A DNA stretch of 18,456 nt from an uncultured Treponema sp. (GTDB lineage Bacteria; Spirochaetota; Spirochaetia; Treponematales; Treponemataceae), in contig CALAUH010000324.1 in assembly GCA_937892225.1 (NCBI GenBank), positions 1 to 18,456 on the forward strand, written 5' to 3'. Below, piece after piece: positions 1 through 7,423 of the stretch (positions within the stretch are counted from its first letter, which is position 1; the number at the start of each line of letters is the position of its first letter). The notes under the pieces were generated by a model that saw only the letters and a program-made list of their open reading frames with translations, had not been told where the DNA came from and did not search any database. The translations under genes were made by a program, and so were the position numbers.

Positions 1-53
1 CCAACTACCTGCACGTTACGAGGGTGCTGCTCTACCAGGTGAGCTAAATCGGC
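1..53 (-). tRNA. tRNA-Thr (anticodon CGU), 5' part only
   Basis: On the minus strand the sequence reads GCCGATT as the acceptor 5' strand, a D-arm with GCTC/GAGC and GGTA in the loop, and an anticodon loop CTCGTAA with CGU at positions 34-36, followed by the variable loop and the first bases of the T-stem. The 3' part lies beyond the left edge. The anticodon stem has four pairs plus a C-C mismatch next to the loop. The gene starts 25 bases after the stop codon of the Crp-like gene. I see no clear promoter in that gap, so read-through from the regulator gene is plausible. Confidence 0.9.
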
Positions 54-78
54 AATAATTTTAATTGTTTGTTAGTTT

Positions 79-1329
79 TTAACGAGTGTTGTTGGCACCG
101 GCTACACGGGTATCGTACATTCGTTTGATGTCGGCGATATTTGTAATAATCATGTAACCGTCGTGAATTTCAATTTTTCGTTTTTCGACTAATTTATTGA
201 GTTCTTCTCTTGCAACTTCTGCAGATAAACCAGACCAGTGTGCTATGTCGGAAATTGTGATATTGAATCTTCTCATTTTATCCATTGGTTTTAATGGAGG
301 ATTCATTTCGTCTAACATAAGGAATACATCTGCAATTCTAGCCTGTAAATCTTTTATTACAAGGATTCTGAATCTTCGTTTCTGATCGTAAATTCGTTTA
401 CAGAAAAGTTTAAGTAAAACAAGGGCAATTTGAGGGTTTCCTGTAATTAATAATTCAAAGTTGTCTTTATTGAATTCAAGACATTTTACATTTCCAATAG
501 CGACACATGTTGCAGAACGTGGTGAATTATCAAGAATTGCCATTTCACCAAAGAATTCGCCTGGTTTTAAAATGTCGAGATTTTTAAGATTATCGTTTAC
601 GCTTTTTACAAGCTGTACTTTTCCGCTTTGAATAAGATAGAAGCAGTCACCTGGTTCATATTCAGAAATAATAACTTCGCCAGGTTCATATTGTTTTGCA
701 AAACGTTCAAAAGCTGGAAGAGAAAATAATTTTAATGATGCTGTATCTTCTTCTGATTCTTCCGGATTTTCTTTTATTTTGCTATGCATTGCTGCTCTTT
801 CGTTATGAAGTTTTGAATCAGCATATAGTTTTGCAACTTCTTCTTTTCTGATTGTATTTGGATATCGTTTTAAGAATTTTAAATAAACATCACAGGCTGC
901 ACGATATTGTTCATCATCATAAAAACATTTTGCAACTGTAAGCATTCCAGACTGCTGGTCTTCACTGATGTTGTTTAAAATTAATTCTGTTTTTTTGTGA
1001 ATTTGTCTGAGCTGGTTTGAAAATACACGAAGCATTTTCATTATGAGTTGTTTATTATTACTTATAAGAAGTTCAAATTCTTGTATTGTAAGAGCTACGG
1101 CAACAGTTGGTACAAGTGCAGTTGCTGTTTCTTCACGTTTAAAATGACCGAAAGCAGATTTTACTCCGAAAAATTCACCGTTTCTTACCTGTTCGGCTAC
1201 CGGTTGTCCAGATTCTATATCAGTACTTGTAAGAAGAACAGAGCCACTTTGCATGATGAAAATTCTTTCATCTTTGTCACCTTCAAAATAGATGATTGAG
1301 CCCTTTGTGTATTGCATCGCTTTTGGCAT
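79..1329 (-). CDS. Crp/Fnr-like regulator with two cyclic-nucleotide-binding domains
   Basis: This 416-residue protein has two cNMP-binding beta-roll domains, about residues 8-115 and 205-325, and a C-terminal Crp-type winged helix (about 355-400, with DIAHWSGLS and VAREELNKL). The second domain keeps a good phosphate-binding cassette: G261-E262, then P270-R271-S272-A273-T274. The first has GEFFG at 51-55 but no matching Arg, so it probably does not bind a nucleotide in the usual way. The linker (about 125-165) looks like a single TPR-type helix pair. Ordinary Crp proteins have one cNMP domain and about 210-230 residues, so this is a double-domain form; similar proteins occur in Treponema. 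It is probably a cytoplasmic DNA-binding regulator sensing a nucleotide or another ligand. The start ATG has an AGAGGAA Shine-Dalgarno site at the right distance. It is divergent from the PHP gene. Target genes are unknown. Confidence 0.85.
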   Translation of the reverse strand: MPKAMQYTKGSIIYFEGDKDERIFIMQSGSVLLTSTDIESGQPVAEQVRNGEFFGVKSAFGHFKREETATALVPTVAVALTIQEFELLISNNKQLIMKMLRVFSNQLRQIHKKTELILNNISEDQQSGMLTVAKCFYDDEQYRAACDVYLKFLKRYPNTIRKEEVAKLYADSKLHNERAAMHSKIKENPEESEEDTASLKLFSLPAFERFAKQYEPGEVIISEYEPGDCFYLIQSGKVQLVKSVNDNLKNLDILKPGEFFGEMAILDNSPRSATCVAIGNVKCLEFNKDNFELLITGNPQIALVLLKLFCKRIYDQKRRFRILVIKDLQARIADVFLMLDEMNPPLKPMDKMRRFNITISDIAHWSGLSAEVAREELNKLVEKRKIEIHDGYMIITNIADIKRMYDTRVAGANNTR

Positions 1330-1381
1330 TATTTTAATTCCTCTATTTCATATAGTATGAACTTTTTTAAACCTATTAAAC

Positions 1382-1410
1382 ATTATATCATAAGAGTTTA
1401 AAATATGCTA
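1382..1410 (-). promoter_or_regulatory. Predicted promoter of the Crp-like gene
   Basis: On the minus strand a perfect TATAAT (1387 to 1382) is followed by a leader of about 46 bases that contains the AGAGGAA ribosome site. Exactly 17 bases upstream of the TATAAT lies TAGCAT (1410 to 1405). This is a poor match to TTGACA, but it is the same hexamer found in the same place at the DUF1015 promoter. It overlaps the -10 region of the divergent PHP gene. Confidence 0.5.
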
Positions 1411-1414
1411 TTCT
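1406..1414 (+). promoter_or_regulatory. Extended -10 for the PHP gene, leaderless start
   Basis: TGCTATTCT reads as an extended -10 (TGn followed by TATTCT). By normal geometry transcription would start at 1421, the A of the ATG. The bases before the ATG are A-rich with no GG, so there is no Shine-Dalgarno site. The TATTCT hexamer is not a strong consensus, so the call relies on its similarity to the recQ and rpoN starts. Confidence 0.5.
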
Positions 1415-1420
1415 AAAAAA

Positions 1421-2266
1421 ATGATTGATTTACATGTTCATACAACAGCTTCTGATGGGCAATATTCTCCATCACAAATTATAGAAAAAGCTTCGGAAAA
1501 GAATATAAAAGCAATTGCAATTACAGATCATGATACTGTAGACGGTCTGGAAGAAGCTAAAAAAGCAGCTAAAAAATTCAAAATTGATTTTATCCCCGGT
1601 GTAGAATTGAATATTAATTTTCCAACAGGGGAATTTCATCTTTTAGGATTAGGATTTACAACTATATCATCATCGTTGACTGGAATTCTTGAATCTCTTG
1701 TAAAAAATCGCGAAATTAGAAATCTACAGATGATAGAAAAAATGCAGAATGATGGAATTGATATTAATATAGAAGAAATAACAAAAGATTTTCCGGAAAC
1801 TGTAATTGGTCGTCCTCATCTGGCTGCTGAACTTGTAAAAAAAGGAATTGTAAAAACAAATCAACAGGCTTTTGACCAGTATCTTGCGCGTGGTAGAAAA
1901 TGGTATGTCGACAGAGTTGGTACTAATTTAGATGAAGCTATTGTCGCAATAAAAGAATCCGGCGGTGTACCGATTATTGCACATCCTATGTCATTGTATC
2001 TTTCGTGGGGTAAAATGGATGATGTTTTTAAGGATTTTTATGATAGGGGAGTTGTCGGTTTAGAAGCATTTCATCCTGGAGCAAGAGTGACTGAATGTTT
2101 ACGACTGGAAGAACTTGCAGAAAAATTAGGTATGATTGTAACTGCCGGTAGTGATTTTCACGGTGAAAAAATCCGTGCAGACAGAAAATTAGGGCATACT
2201 TGTGGTAATAAAAAAATTGATGACAAATATTATTATCAGCTGAAAAATTATTTAGAATTTTTGTAG
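1421..2266 (+). CDS. PHP-domain phosphoesterase, RNase AM / YciV (TrpH) type
   Basis: This 281-residue protein is a complete PHP metal-dependent phosphoesterase. The metal-ligand motifs are in order: DLHVH (H5, H7), D12, TDHD (D36-H37-D38), PGVE (E62), H73, RPH (H133), AHP (H188) and GSDFH (D245, H247). The set and length match the YciV/TrpH group, whose E. coli member is reported as RNase AM, a 5'-3' exoribonuclease and 3',5'-nucleotide phosphatase that trims short RNA. A role in RNA or nucleotide turnover in the cytoplasm is therefore likely; the exact substrate cannot be read from sequence. It has no Shine-Dalgarno site and seems to start leaderless. A weak terminator follows, then comM on the same strand 70 bases later. 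Confidence 0.85.
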   Translation: MIDLHVHTTASDGQYSPSQIIEKASEKNIKAIAITDHDTVDGLEEAKKAAKKFKIDFIPGVELNINFPTGEFHLLGLGFTTISSSLTGILESLVKNREIRNLQMIEKMQNDGIDINIEEITKDFPETVIGRPHLAAELVKKGIVKTNQQAFDQYLARGRKWYVDRVGTNLDEAIVAIKESGGVPIIAHPMSLYLSWGKMDDVFKDFYDRGVVGLEAFHPGARVTECLRLEELAEKLGMIVTAGSDFHGEKIRADRKLGHTCGNKKIDDKYYYQLKNYLEFL

Positions 2267-2291
2267 AATTCGGTCCGAAAAATTCTTTTTT
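2265..2291 (+). terminator. Weak intrinsic terminator after the PHP gene
   Basis: AGAATTCG and CGAA...TTCT can fold into a hairpin of about eight pairs with a three-base bulge, followed by five to six T. It begins inside the stop codon of the PHP gene. The stem is weak, so partial read-through into comM is possible. Confidence 0.35.
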
Positions 2292-2336
2292 AATAATATT
2301 ACCTGTAAGAAATAATAATTCTTAGGGGTTTATTGT

Positions 2337-3905
2337 ATGCAAATTTATTCGTTTTCGCCTTTTGGTTATGAAGGTGCACTGGTAACAGTAGAAATTGATT
2401 TAAGAAGAGGTATACCTGCTGTAGATATTGTCGGACTTGCAGATAGTGCTGTAAAAGAATCTAGAGAAAGAATGCAGGCTGCAATTAGAAATTCAGGTTT
2501 TGAGTTTCCAAAAGAAAGGGTTTTAATCAGTTTATCTCCTGCAGATTTGAAAAAAGAAGGCGCTGGTTTTGATTTGCCGATTGCACTTGGTGTAATGGCG
2601 GAAGAACAACTTGCTAATGGTTCTGCGGAATTTATCAGTGATTCAGTTTTAGTAATGGGAGAACTTGAACTTTCTGGAAAAGTCAGACCTGTTAAAGGTG
2701 TTCATGCTGCTGTTTCAACTGCCGCTTCCTGTGGAATAATGAAATGTATTGTTCCAATTCAAAATGCAGATGAAGCAAGAGAAATTCCTGGAGTTCAGGT
2801 TTATGGTGCGGACTCTTTAGAAAATGCATTTAAAGCATTAAAAGATTCAAGTTTTTTTGAAGCAAGAAATAATCAAAATGGATTAACAAATTATTTACCT
2901 CCTGGAAGCGTCCAGATTGATGGTGTCTATTTTTCTGAACTCTTTCCCGGTTTTCAATTTGCAGAAATAAAAGGTCAGCGTAAGCTGATTCGTGCTTTGC
3001 AGATTGCAGCGGCCGGTGGTCATAATCTTTTGGCTTTAGGTTCACCCGGTTGTGGTAAAACTATGGCTATTCAGAAGTTCCCTTCTATACTGCCGTTGTT
3101 GACGATTGAAGAAGCTCAGTCGGTTACGAGGATTTGGTCTTTGGCTGGTCTGATAAAACCTTCGGAACCGCTGGTCAGATACCCGCCTTTTAGGATTCCG
3201 CATCAAACTGCATCAATTGAAGGCATTTGTGGTGGCGGTGTGAATTGTAGACCGGGAGAGATTTCTCTTGCACATAATGGTGTTTTGTTTCTTGATGAAG
3301 CAGGTGAATTTAGAAGTTCAGTTCTTCAGATGCTGCGTGTTCCTCTTGAAAGTGGAGCGATAACTTTAAGTAGAGCCGGAAGAAATACAACATATCCGGC
3401 ACAGTTTCAGCTGCTGATGGCTGTAAATCCTTGTCCGTGTGGAAATTTTGGTTCAAAGACAAAAATCTGTTTATGCAGTGCTAAATCAATTGAACAGTAT
3501 TGGAAAAAGTTTTCTTCACCATTGCTTGATAGGGTTGATTTGCGTGTTTTTGTTGAAAATGAAACTGGTAAAGAATCGGAAGAAAGAGAAGGTTTCCAAT
3601 CAACAGAAGAAATTAGAAAAGGTGTTGCCAGAGCTGTGATGATTCAAAGAAAAAGACAGGGCGTAAAAAATGCAAAATTGAATCCTCAGGAAATTTTAGA
3701 TTTTTGTAAAATAAATGCTGAATGTAAAAAAATACTTGATGGTGCTTCAGAAAGATATGGTTTTTCTCCAAGAGCGATTGCATCAATAATAAAAGTTGCA
3801 AGAACTATAGCTGATTTAGATGATTCTATAAAAATAAAGCCAGAGCATATAGAAGAAGCTGTCAGTTACAGAAAGGTTTGTGCAGATTTAATTCCAGATA
3901 TTTAG
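2337..3905 (+). CDS. comM: ComM/YifB family AAA+ ATPase (Mg-chelatase-like)
   Basis: This 522-residue protein has the full ComM/YifB layout: an N-terminal Lon-S16-like domain (about 1-165, with the DIVGLADSAVKESRERM region and KKEGAGFDLPIA), a Mg-chelatase-type AAA+ core and a C-terminal helical domain. Walker A is GSPGCGKT (235-242), Walker B is VLFLDE (316-321), and the arginine-finger region is SSPLLDRVD (R399). A four-Cys group, C366, C368, C378 and C380, sits in the position usual for the family (NPCPCG...CLC). ComM in naturally competent bacteria is a hexameric branch-migration helicase that extends recombination during transformation; the family is also widespread in bacteria not known to be competent. 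The ATG has a TAGGGG ribosome site eight bases upstream. It could be co-transcribed in part with the PHP gene. The function is by homology. Confidence 0.92.
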   Translation: MQIYSFSPFGYEGALVTVEIDLRRGIPAVDIVGLADSAVKESRERMQAAIRNSGFEFPKERVLISLSPADLKKEGAGFDLPIALGVMAEEQLANGSAEFISDSVLVMGELELSGKVRPVKGVHAAVSTAASCGIMKCIVPIQNADEAREIPGVQVYGADSLENAFKALKDSSFFEARNNQNGLTNYLPPGSVQIDGVYFSELFPGFQFAEIKGQRKLIRALQIAAAGGHNLLALGSPGCGKTMAIQKFPSILPLLTIEEAQSVTRIWSLAGLIKPSEPLVRYPPFRIPHQTASIEGICGGGVNCRPGEISLAHNGVLFLDEAGEFRSSVLQMLRVPLESGAITLSRAGRNTTYPAQFQLLMAVNPCPCGNFGSKTKICLCSAKSIEQYWKKFSSPLLDRVDLRVFVENETGKESEEREGFQSTEEIRKGVARAVMIQRKRQGVKNAKLNPQEILDFCKINAECKKILDGASERYGFSPRAIASIIKVARTIADLDDSIKIKPEHIEEAVSYRKVCADLIPDI

Positions 3906-3944
3906 GATTGTGGAATGAATAATAAAAAACGAATGAAAGGCTGG

Positions 3945-3966
3945 GGCGCAAGTTGATGCTTGCGCC
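3945..3966. other. GC-rich perfect hairpin after comM
   Basis: GGCGCAAG and CTTGCGCC form a perfect eight-pair stem around a six-base TTGATG loop. It lies 40 bases after the comM stop. There is no T-run on either side in either direction, so it is not a classical intrinsic terminator. It may protect the comM mRNA 3' end or be part of a short transcript. Its GC content stands out from the surrounding DNA. Confidence 0.5.
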
Positions 3967-3999
3967 GAGTTCAGTCCTGTTAAAAAGAAGTATTGTTAA

Positions 4000-4028
4000 A
4001 ATAAAAAAGCTTTCTTATACAGAAAGCT
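4000..4028 (-). terminator. Intrinsic terminator of tRNA-Leu
   Basis: A perfect eight-pair stem (AGCTTTCT at 4008-4015 and AGAAAGCT at 4021-4028) with a five-base loop is followed, on the minus strand, by TTTTTTATTTT. It lies about ten bases past the tRNA 3' end. In the plus direction the stem is followed only by ATCTTTT, so it might stop comM transcripts weakly. Confidence 0.85.
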
Positions 4029-4037
4029 ATCTTTTAT

Positions 4038-4120
4038 TACCGGAGAAGAGACTTGAACTCTTACACGATTGCTCGCAACAGATTTTGAGTCTGTCGTGTC
4101 TACCATTCCACCACTCCGGC
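4038..4120 (-). tRNA. tRNA-Leu (anticodon CAA)
   Basis: The 83-base sequence folds as a class II tRNA. The acceptor stem is GCCGGAG/CTCCGGT with G1-U72, and the discriminator is A. The anticodon stem is ACAGA/TCTGT with loop CTCAAAA, giving CAA for UUG codons. A long variable arm (CGA-GCAA-TCG) and a T-arm AAGAG-TTCAAGT-CTCTT follow. The CCA end is not encoded; AAT follows the discriminator, so a CCA-adding enzyme is required. It has its own promoter and terminator and is divergent from recQ. Confidence 0.96.
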
Positions 4121-4131
4121 GAATTAAAGTC

Positions 4132-4160
4132 AATATAACAAATAAAAAGAGGTTTTTCAA
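4132..4160 (-). promoter_or_regulatory. Sigma-70-type promoter of tRNA-Leu
   Basis: On the minus strand TTGAAA (4160 to 4155), a 17-base spacer and TATATT (4137 to 4132) form a good promoter. The expected start is at about 4125, five bases before the tRNA. The -35 lies only 12 bases from the recQ -10, so the two divergent promoters share DNA. Confidence 0.75.
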
Positions 4161-4169
4161 GTGGGGTTA

Positions 4170-4178
4170 TGCTATAAT
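4170..4178 (+). promoter_or_regulatory. Extended -10 promoter of recQ
   Basis: TGCTATAAT is a perfect extended -10 (TGn plus TATAAT). The expected start is at about 4185, six bases before the ATG at 4191. No convincing -35 is seen at 17 bases, as is common with extended -10 promoters. It lies inside the reading frame upstream of the ATG, which argues against the GTG at 4161 as start codon. Confidence 0.7.
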
Positions 4179-4190
4179 AATTATGTAAAA

Positions 4191-6053
4191 ATGAATTCAA
4201 AAACTTTTGAGAATACTACTCCTGAATTTGTATTAAAAACTGTCTTTGGATATGATTCGTTTAGATCGTATCAGAAAGAGATTATTCAGGAAGTTTTAAA
4301 AGGAAAAGATACTCTGGCTGTAATGCCTACTGGTGGTGGTAAATCAATTTGTTATCAAATTCCAGCTTTGATTTTTAAAGGTATTACAATTGTTGTATCT
4401 CCGCTTATATCTTTGATGCAGGATCAGGTGTATTCACTGGAAGCTTCTGGAATTCATGCGGCATTTTTAAATAGTTCGCTTTCTTTTAATGAATATAAAT
4501 CAACTGTTAATGAAATAAAAGCTGGTAATGTAAAGATTGTTTATGTTTCGCCAGAGGGACTTGCAACTTCGAGAATTCGAGAACTTTTTACTTCTGATGA
4601 TTTACTTGTAAGCTGTATTACTATTGATGAAGCGCATTGTGTATCCGAGTGGGGCCATGATTTTAGACCTGATTATCTTGAAATAAAAGGATTTCATCAG
4701 TTGTTTAAAGATGCAGTAATGCTTGCTTTAACTGCAACGGCTACGGAACAGGTTCGCCTTGATATTACAAAAAATCTTGGAATGAAAAATGCGAAAACTT
4801 TTGTTTCAAGTTTTAATCGTCCGAATATTTTTCTTGAAGTTCAGATAAAAAAGAATCCTCTTGAACAGGTCGTTAATTGTATAAAAAAACACTTGGGCGA
4901 AAGTGGAATAATTTATTGTTTTTCAAGACGTCAGGTAGATGAATTATCTTCTGCTTTGGATAAAATGGGATATTCTGTTGCTGCTTATCATGCAGGTCTG
5001 GATGATAATACTCGTACAAAAAATCAGGAAATGTTTATTCGTGATGAGATTCAGATTATTGTTGCAACTGTTGCTTTTGGAATGGGAATTAATAAACCAA
5101 ATGTTCGTTTTGTAATTAATTATGATTTACCTAAATCTATAGAAGTTTATTATCAGGAAATTGGTCGTGCAGGGCGAGATGGTTTAAATAGTCATGCGCT
5201 TTTATTATATTCTGCCGGTGATGTTCATAAAATACGTTTCTTCTTTGAAGAGTCTGCTGATTCTAAAAAGTCAGAGTTGCTTTTACAGAAAATGGTAAAT
5301 TTTGCAACTTCGAGAATTTGCCGTAGAAAAGAAATCCTTGCTTATTTTGGTGAAAAGTATATAAATACTACCGAAGAGCAAAAAAAATGTTGTTGTGATA
5401 TTTGTGTAAACGGAGAGATTCCTAAAAAAGATGTAACTGTTTTAGCTCAAAAACTGCTTTGTTGTATATTACGAACAGGTGAGCGTTTTGGTTCTTCATA
5501 TATTATTGATGTTTTACTTGGTTCTAACAATAAAAGAATTATTGATAATAATCATAATTTAATTTCTACATGGGGAATTGGGAAAGAACTTTCAAAAGAT
5601 GACTGGTTTGTTTTAATAGATTTATTAATATCAGCTGATTATTTAAGAAAAGAAGGTGAGTATAGTATTTTAAAAGTAACTTCTTTTGGAAAATCTGCAG
5701 TAACTGGAAGAGAAACTATTTTATTACCATTTAGTAAAACTGTTGCATTTCCAAAAGCCAAGCAGGAAACTGCAGTTTATAAAAAACACTCTGGTGTTAA
5801 ATTTATTGCGGAACGTCCGTTAAAAGATGATTCTCGTGGAGAGTTAATTGTAGAATCATTAAAAAAATGGAGAAAACGTAAAGCTGATGATATGAATGTT
5901 CCTCCATATGTAATTTTTGGTGATAAAACAATATATGATATTGCTGCGAAAAAACCTTCAAGTAAAGCAGAATTACTAAACTGTTATGGAATTGGTGAAG
6001 CAAAAGCAGATCAGTTTAGTAAAACTATTTTACGAATTATAGAAGACTGTTAA
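4191..6053 (+). CDS. recQ: ATP-dependent DNA helicase RecQ
   Basis: This 620-residue protein is a full-length RecQ. Order of parts: the Q-motif region FRSYQKEII, Walker A TGGGKS (47-52), DEAH box (146-149, IDEAHCVSEWGHDFRPDY region), motif IV-VI helicase core ending in QEIGRAGRDG (322-331), an RQC zinc site with C377, C400-C402 and C405, a winged helix, and a C-terminal HRDC domain (about 545-620, with IYDIAAKKP and GIGEAKADQF). RecQ unwinds DNA 3'-5' in recombination and replication repair. The frame is open to a GTG at 4161, but the promoter sits between 4170 and 4178, so the ATG at 4191 is preferred. There is no Shine-Dalgarno site; the leader is about six bases. Its stop overlaps the stop of the convergent DUF1015 gene by four bases. 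Confidence 0.95.
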   Translation: MNSKTFENTTPEFVLKTVFGYDSFRSYQKEIIQEVLKGKDTLAVMPTGGGKSICYQIPALIFKGITIVVSPLISLMQDQVYSLEASGIHAAFLNSSLSFNEYKSTVNEIKAGNVKIVYVSPEGLATSRIRELFTSDDLLVSCITIDEAHCVSEWGHDFRPDYLEIKGFHQLFKDAVMLALTATATEQVRLDITKNLGMKNAKTFVSSFNRPNIFLEVQIKKNPLEQVVNCIKKHLGESGIIYCFSRRQVDELSSALDKMGYSVAAYHAGLDDNTRTKNQEMFIRDEIQIIVATVAFGMGINKPNVRFVINYDLPKSIEVYYQEIGRAGRDGLNSHALLLYSAGDVHKIRFFFEESADSKKSELLLQKMVNFATSRICRRKEILAYFGEKYINTTEEQKKCCCDICVNGEIPKKDVTVLAQKLLCCILRTGERFGSSYIIDVLLGSNNKRIIDNNHNLISTWGIGKELSKDDWFVLIDLLISADYLRKEGEYSILKVTSFGKSAVTGRETILLPFSKTVAFPKAKQETAVYKKHSGVKFIAERPLKDDSRGELIVESLKKWRKRKADDMNVPPYVIFGDKTIYDIAAKKPSSKAELLNCYGIGEAKADQFSKTILRIIEDC

Positions 6054-7378
6054 TTGAATAATCTTCGGCATTCAAGATAGAATCTTTTTTCATCAGCTTC
6101 GCCCATAGAAAAACTTTTTCTTGGAAGAGGGCCTCTGCCATTGATTGTTTCAAAGAAACTGTCTTTTGCAATTGGTGGCAGAAGAATGCCGATAGAATTT
6201 GTTTTTGTACCAAGTTGTAATACTTCTTGAGTTCCGTGAATATAATCAATTTCTGTATCTTTTGATTTATCAGATAAGAAATCATCAATTTCTGGCTGGA
6301 GTCTTGAAACAGCAAGTTCTTTTATTTCTGTTTTAAGAAGAATGTATTTTTGAGAATTGTTTTTATCAACAAATGCAAAACCGAAGTTTGCCCAGGAATT
6401 TTTTACTGCAATTTCTAAATCCTCTTTTGAGGAAAGTTCTTCTTTTGTTCCGTTTAATTTTACTGCAAGGTAATCAATTAATTTTTCATTATCTGCATTG
6501 AAAATAACTCTATGGATTGGTTCAAAAGTTAGTCCGTCATCATAAATATTTACTATTTCTACAAGTGCAAATTTTACAGGACAATTTTCTATTTCTTCTG
6601 AAGAGGCATTTTTTGCGATAAGTTCTTTTTTGTGTTCTTCCCAAACTGCTTTTGCGGTCGCAAGAGAATGGTTTCCGTCACCAACGGCAAATAAGAATGT
6701 TGAACCGTCATCAGAAGAATTTTTTTGAGCTATTTCGTTTAATGCTTTTGTAACATATGCAATTTCTTCATCAGAAGAAACTTCCCATCCTTTTATTGAA
6801 CCGCCATTATTCATAAGTTCACCTGAATAAACAGGAGCTTTTTTGTTTACTAAAGATAAAGTTCCTTCTACAAGTTTCTTTTCTTTATCATTTACTAAAA
6901 GCATTATGTGTGGAAGTTCAAGAGAAGCACCTTTTCGAATTTCCATGCGTGGTGGAATTCTTTCAACGATTGTAGCTTCTGTTGCTCGAATATTTGCTTT
7001 ACTGAAAGGTTTCCATTCATAAGTGTCTAAATCTATTTGTGCTACAAGACCTTTTCTTGTTCTGTTGAATGCTGTTTTTCTTTCTACAGAGATAAAACAA
7101 TTTTTTGCAGGTGCGAATACATCATTTTTAATATAATCATTCATTGTCTGTCTGATTTTCTGAATGCGTTCGGATTTATCTGGAGAATTTAAATAAACTT
7201 CTGGTAAAATTAAATTTAAAGTAGAAGGATTTGTTCCTGCAGTTTCTTCTGCTTTTTTCCAATAATCTTTATCTTGTGTGTACTGGTCGCAGGCAATTAC
7301 TGACCATGTTTTTAAATTAATGTTTTTTGGTAATAAAATTTCTGGGATTCTTAATCCTAATTCTTTAATTGTTTTCAT
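6050..7378 (-). CDS. DUF1015 family protein, function unproven
   Basis: This 442-residue protein matches the DUF1015 (COG4198) family: an N-terminal ACDQYTQDKDYW segment (29-40), the RATEATIVERIPPR segment (about 131-144), and the hallmark GDGNHSLATAKAVW motif (233-246). The length is normal for the family. It looks cytoplasmic, with no signal peptide or membrane segment. The family is often found next to serA and serC in other bacteria, which suggests a link to serine metabolism, but no such neighbour is present here, so I assign no reaction. The frame runs up to a TTG at 7384, but the likely -10 (7390 to 7385) places the transcript start at 7378, the A of an ATG. It is divergent from rpoN with 45 bases between start codons and no Shine-Dalgarno site. 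Confidence 0.82.
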   Translation of the reverse strand: MKTIKELGLRIPEILLPKNINLKTWSVIACDQYTQDKDYWKKAEETAGTNPSTLNLILPEVYLNSPDKSERIQKIRQTMNDYIKNDVFAPAKNCFISVERKTAFNRTRKGLVAQIDLDTYEWKPFSKANIRATEATIVERIPPRMEIRKGASLELPHIMLLVNDKEKKLVEGTLSLVNKKAPVYSGELMNNGGSIKGWEVSSDEEIAYVTKALNEIAQKNSSDDGSTFLFAVGDGNHSLATAKAVWEEHKKELIAKNASSEEIENCPVKFALVEIVNIYDDGLTFEPIHRVIFNADNEKLIDYLAVKLNGTKEELSSKEDLEIAVKNSWANFGFAFVDKNNSQKYILLKTEIKELAVSRLQPEIDDFLSDKSKDTEIDYIHGTQEVLQLGTKTNSIGILLPPIAKDSFFETINGRGPLPRKSFSMGEADEKRFYLECRRLFN

Positions 7379-7384
7379 AAGCAA

Positions 7385-7413
7385 AGTATACAGTTTGATA
7401 AAAATTTATGCTA
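7385..7413 (-). promoter_or_regulatory. Predicted promoter of the DUF1015 gene, leaderless
   Basis: On the minus strand TATACT (7390 to 7385) is followed by six bases and the ATG, so transcription should start at the A of the start codon. TAGCAT (7413 to 7408) lies 17 bases upstream, the same hexamer and spacing as at the Crp-like promoter. It overlaps the rpoN -10 on the other strand. Confidence 0.55.
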
Positions 7414-7417
7414 CAAT
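7409..7417 (+). promoter_or_regulatory. Extended -10 of rpoN, leaderless start
   Basis: TGCTACAAT is an extended -10 (TGn plus TACAAT). Normal geometry puts +1 at 7424, the A of the rpoN ATG. No Shine-Dalgarno site is present in the 20 bases before the ATG. It overlaps the upstream part of the divergent DUF1015 promoter. Confidence 0.6.
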
Positions 7418-7423
7418 AAATTA

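Noticed and set aside
3953..4138. Open frame of 61 codons on the plus strand
   Set aside because: It runs through the hairpin, the terminator and the antisense of tRNA-Leu, with no ribosome site and no recognisable protein.
4161..4190. GTG at 4161 as the recQ start codon
   Set aside because: The extended -10 at 4170-4178 lies inside this stretch and the ATG at 4191 starts the family-like N-terminus.
7379..7384. TTG at 7384 as the start of the DUF1015 protein
   Set aside because: The predicted transcript begins at the ATG at 7378; TTG is a rare start and adds only two residues.
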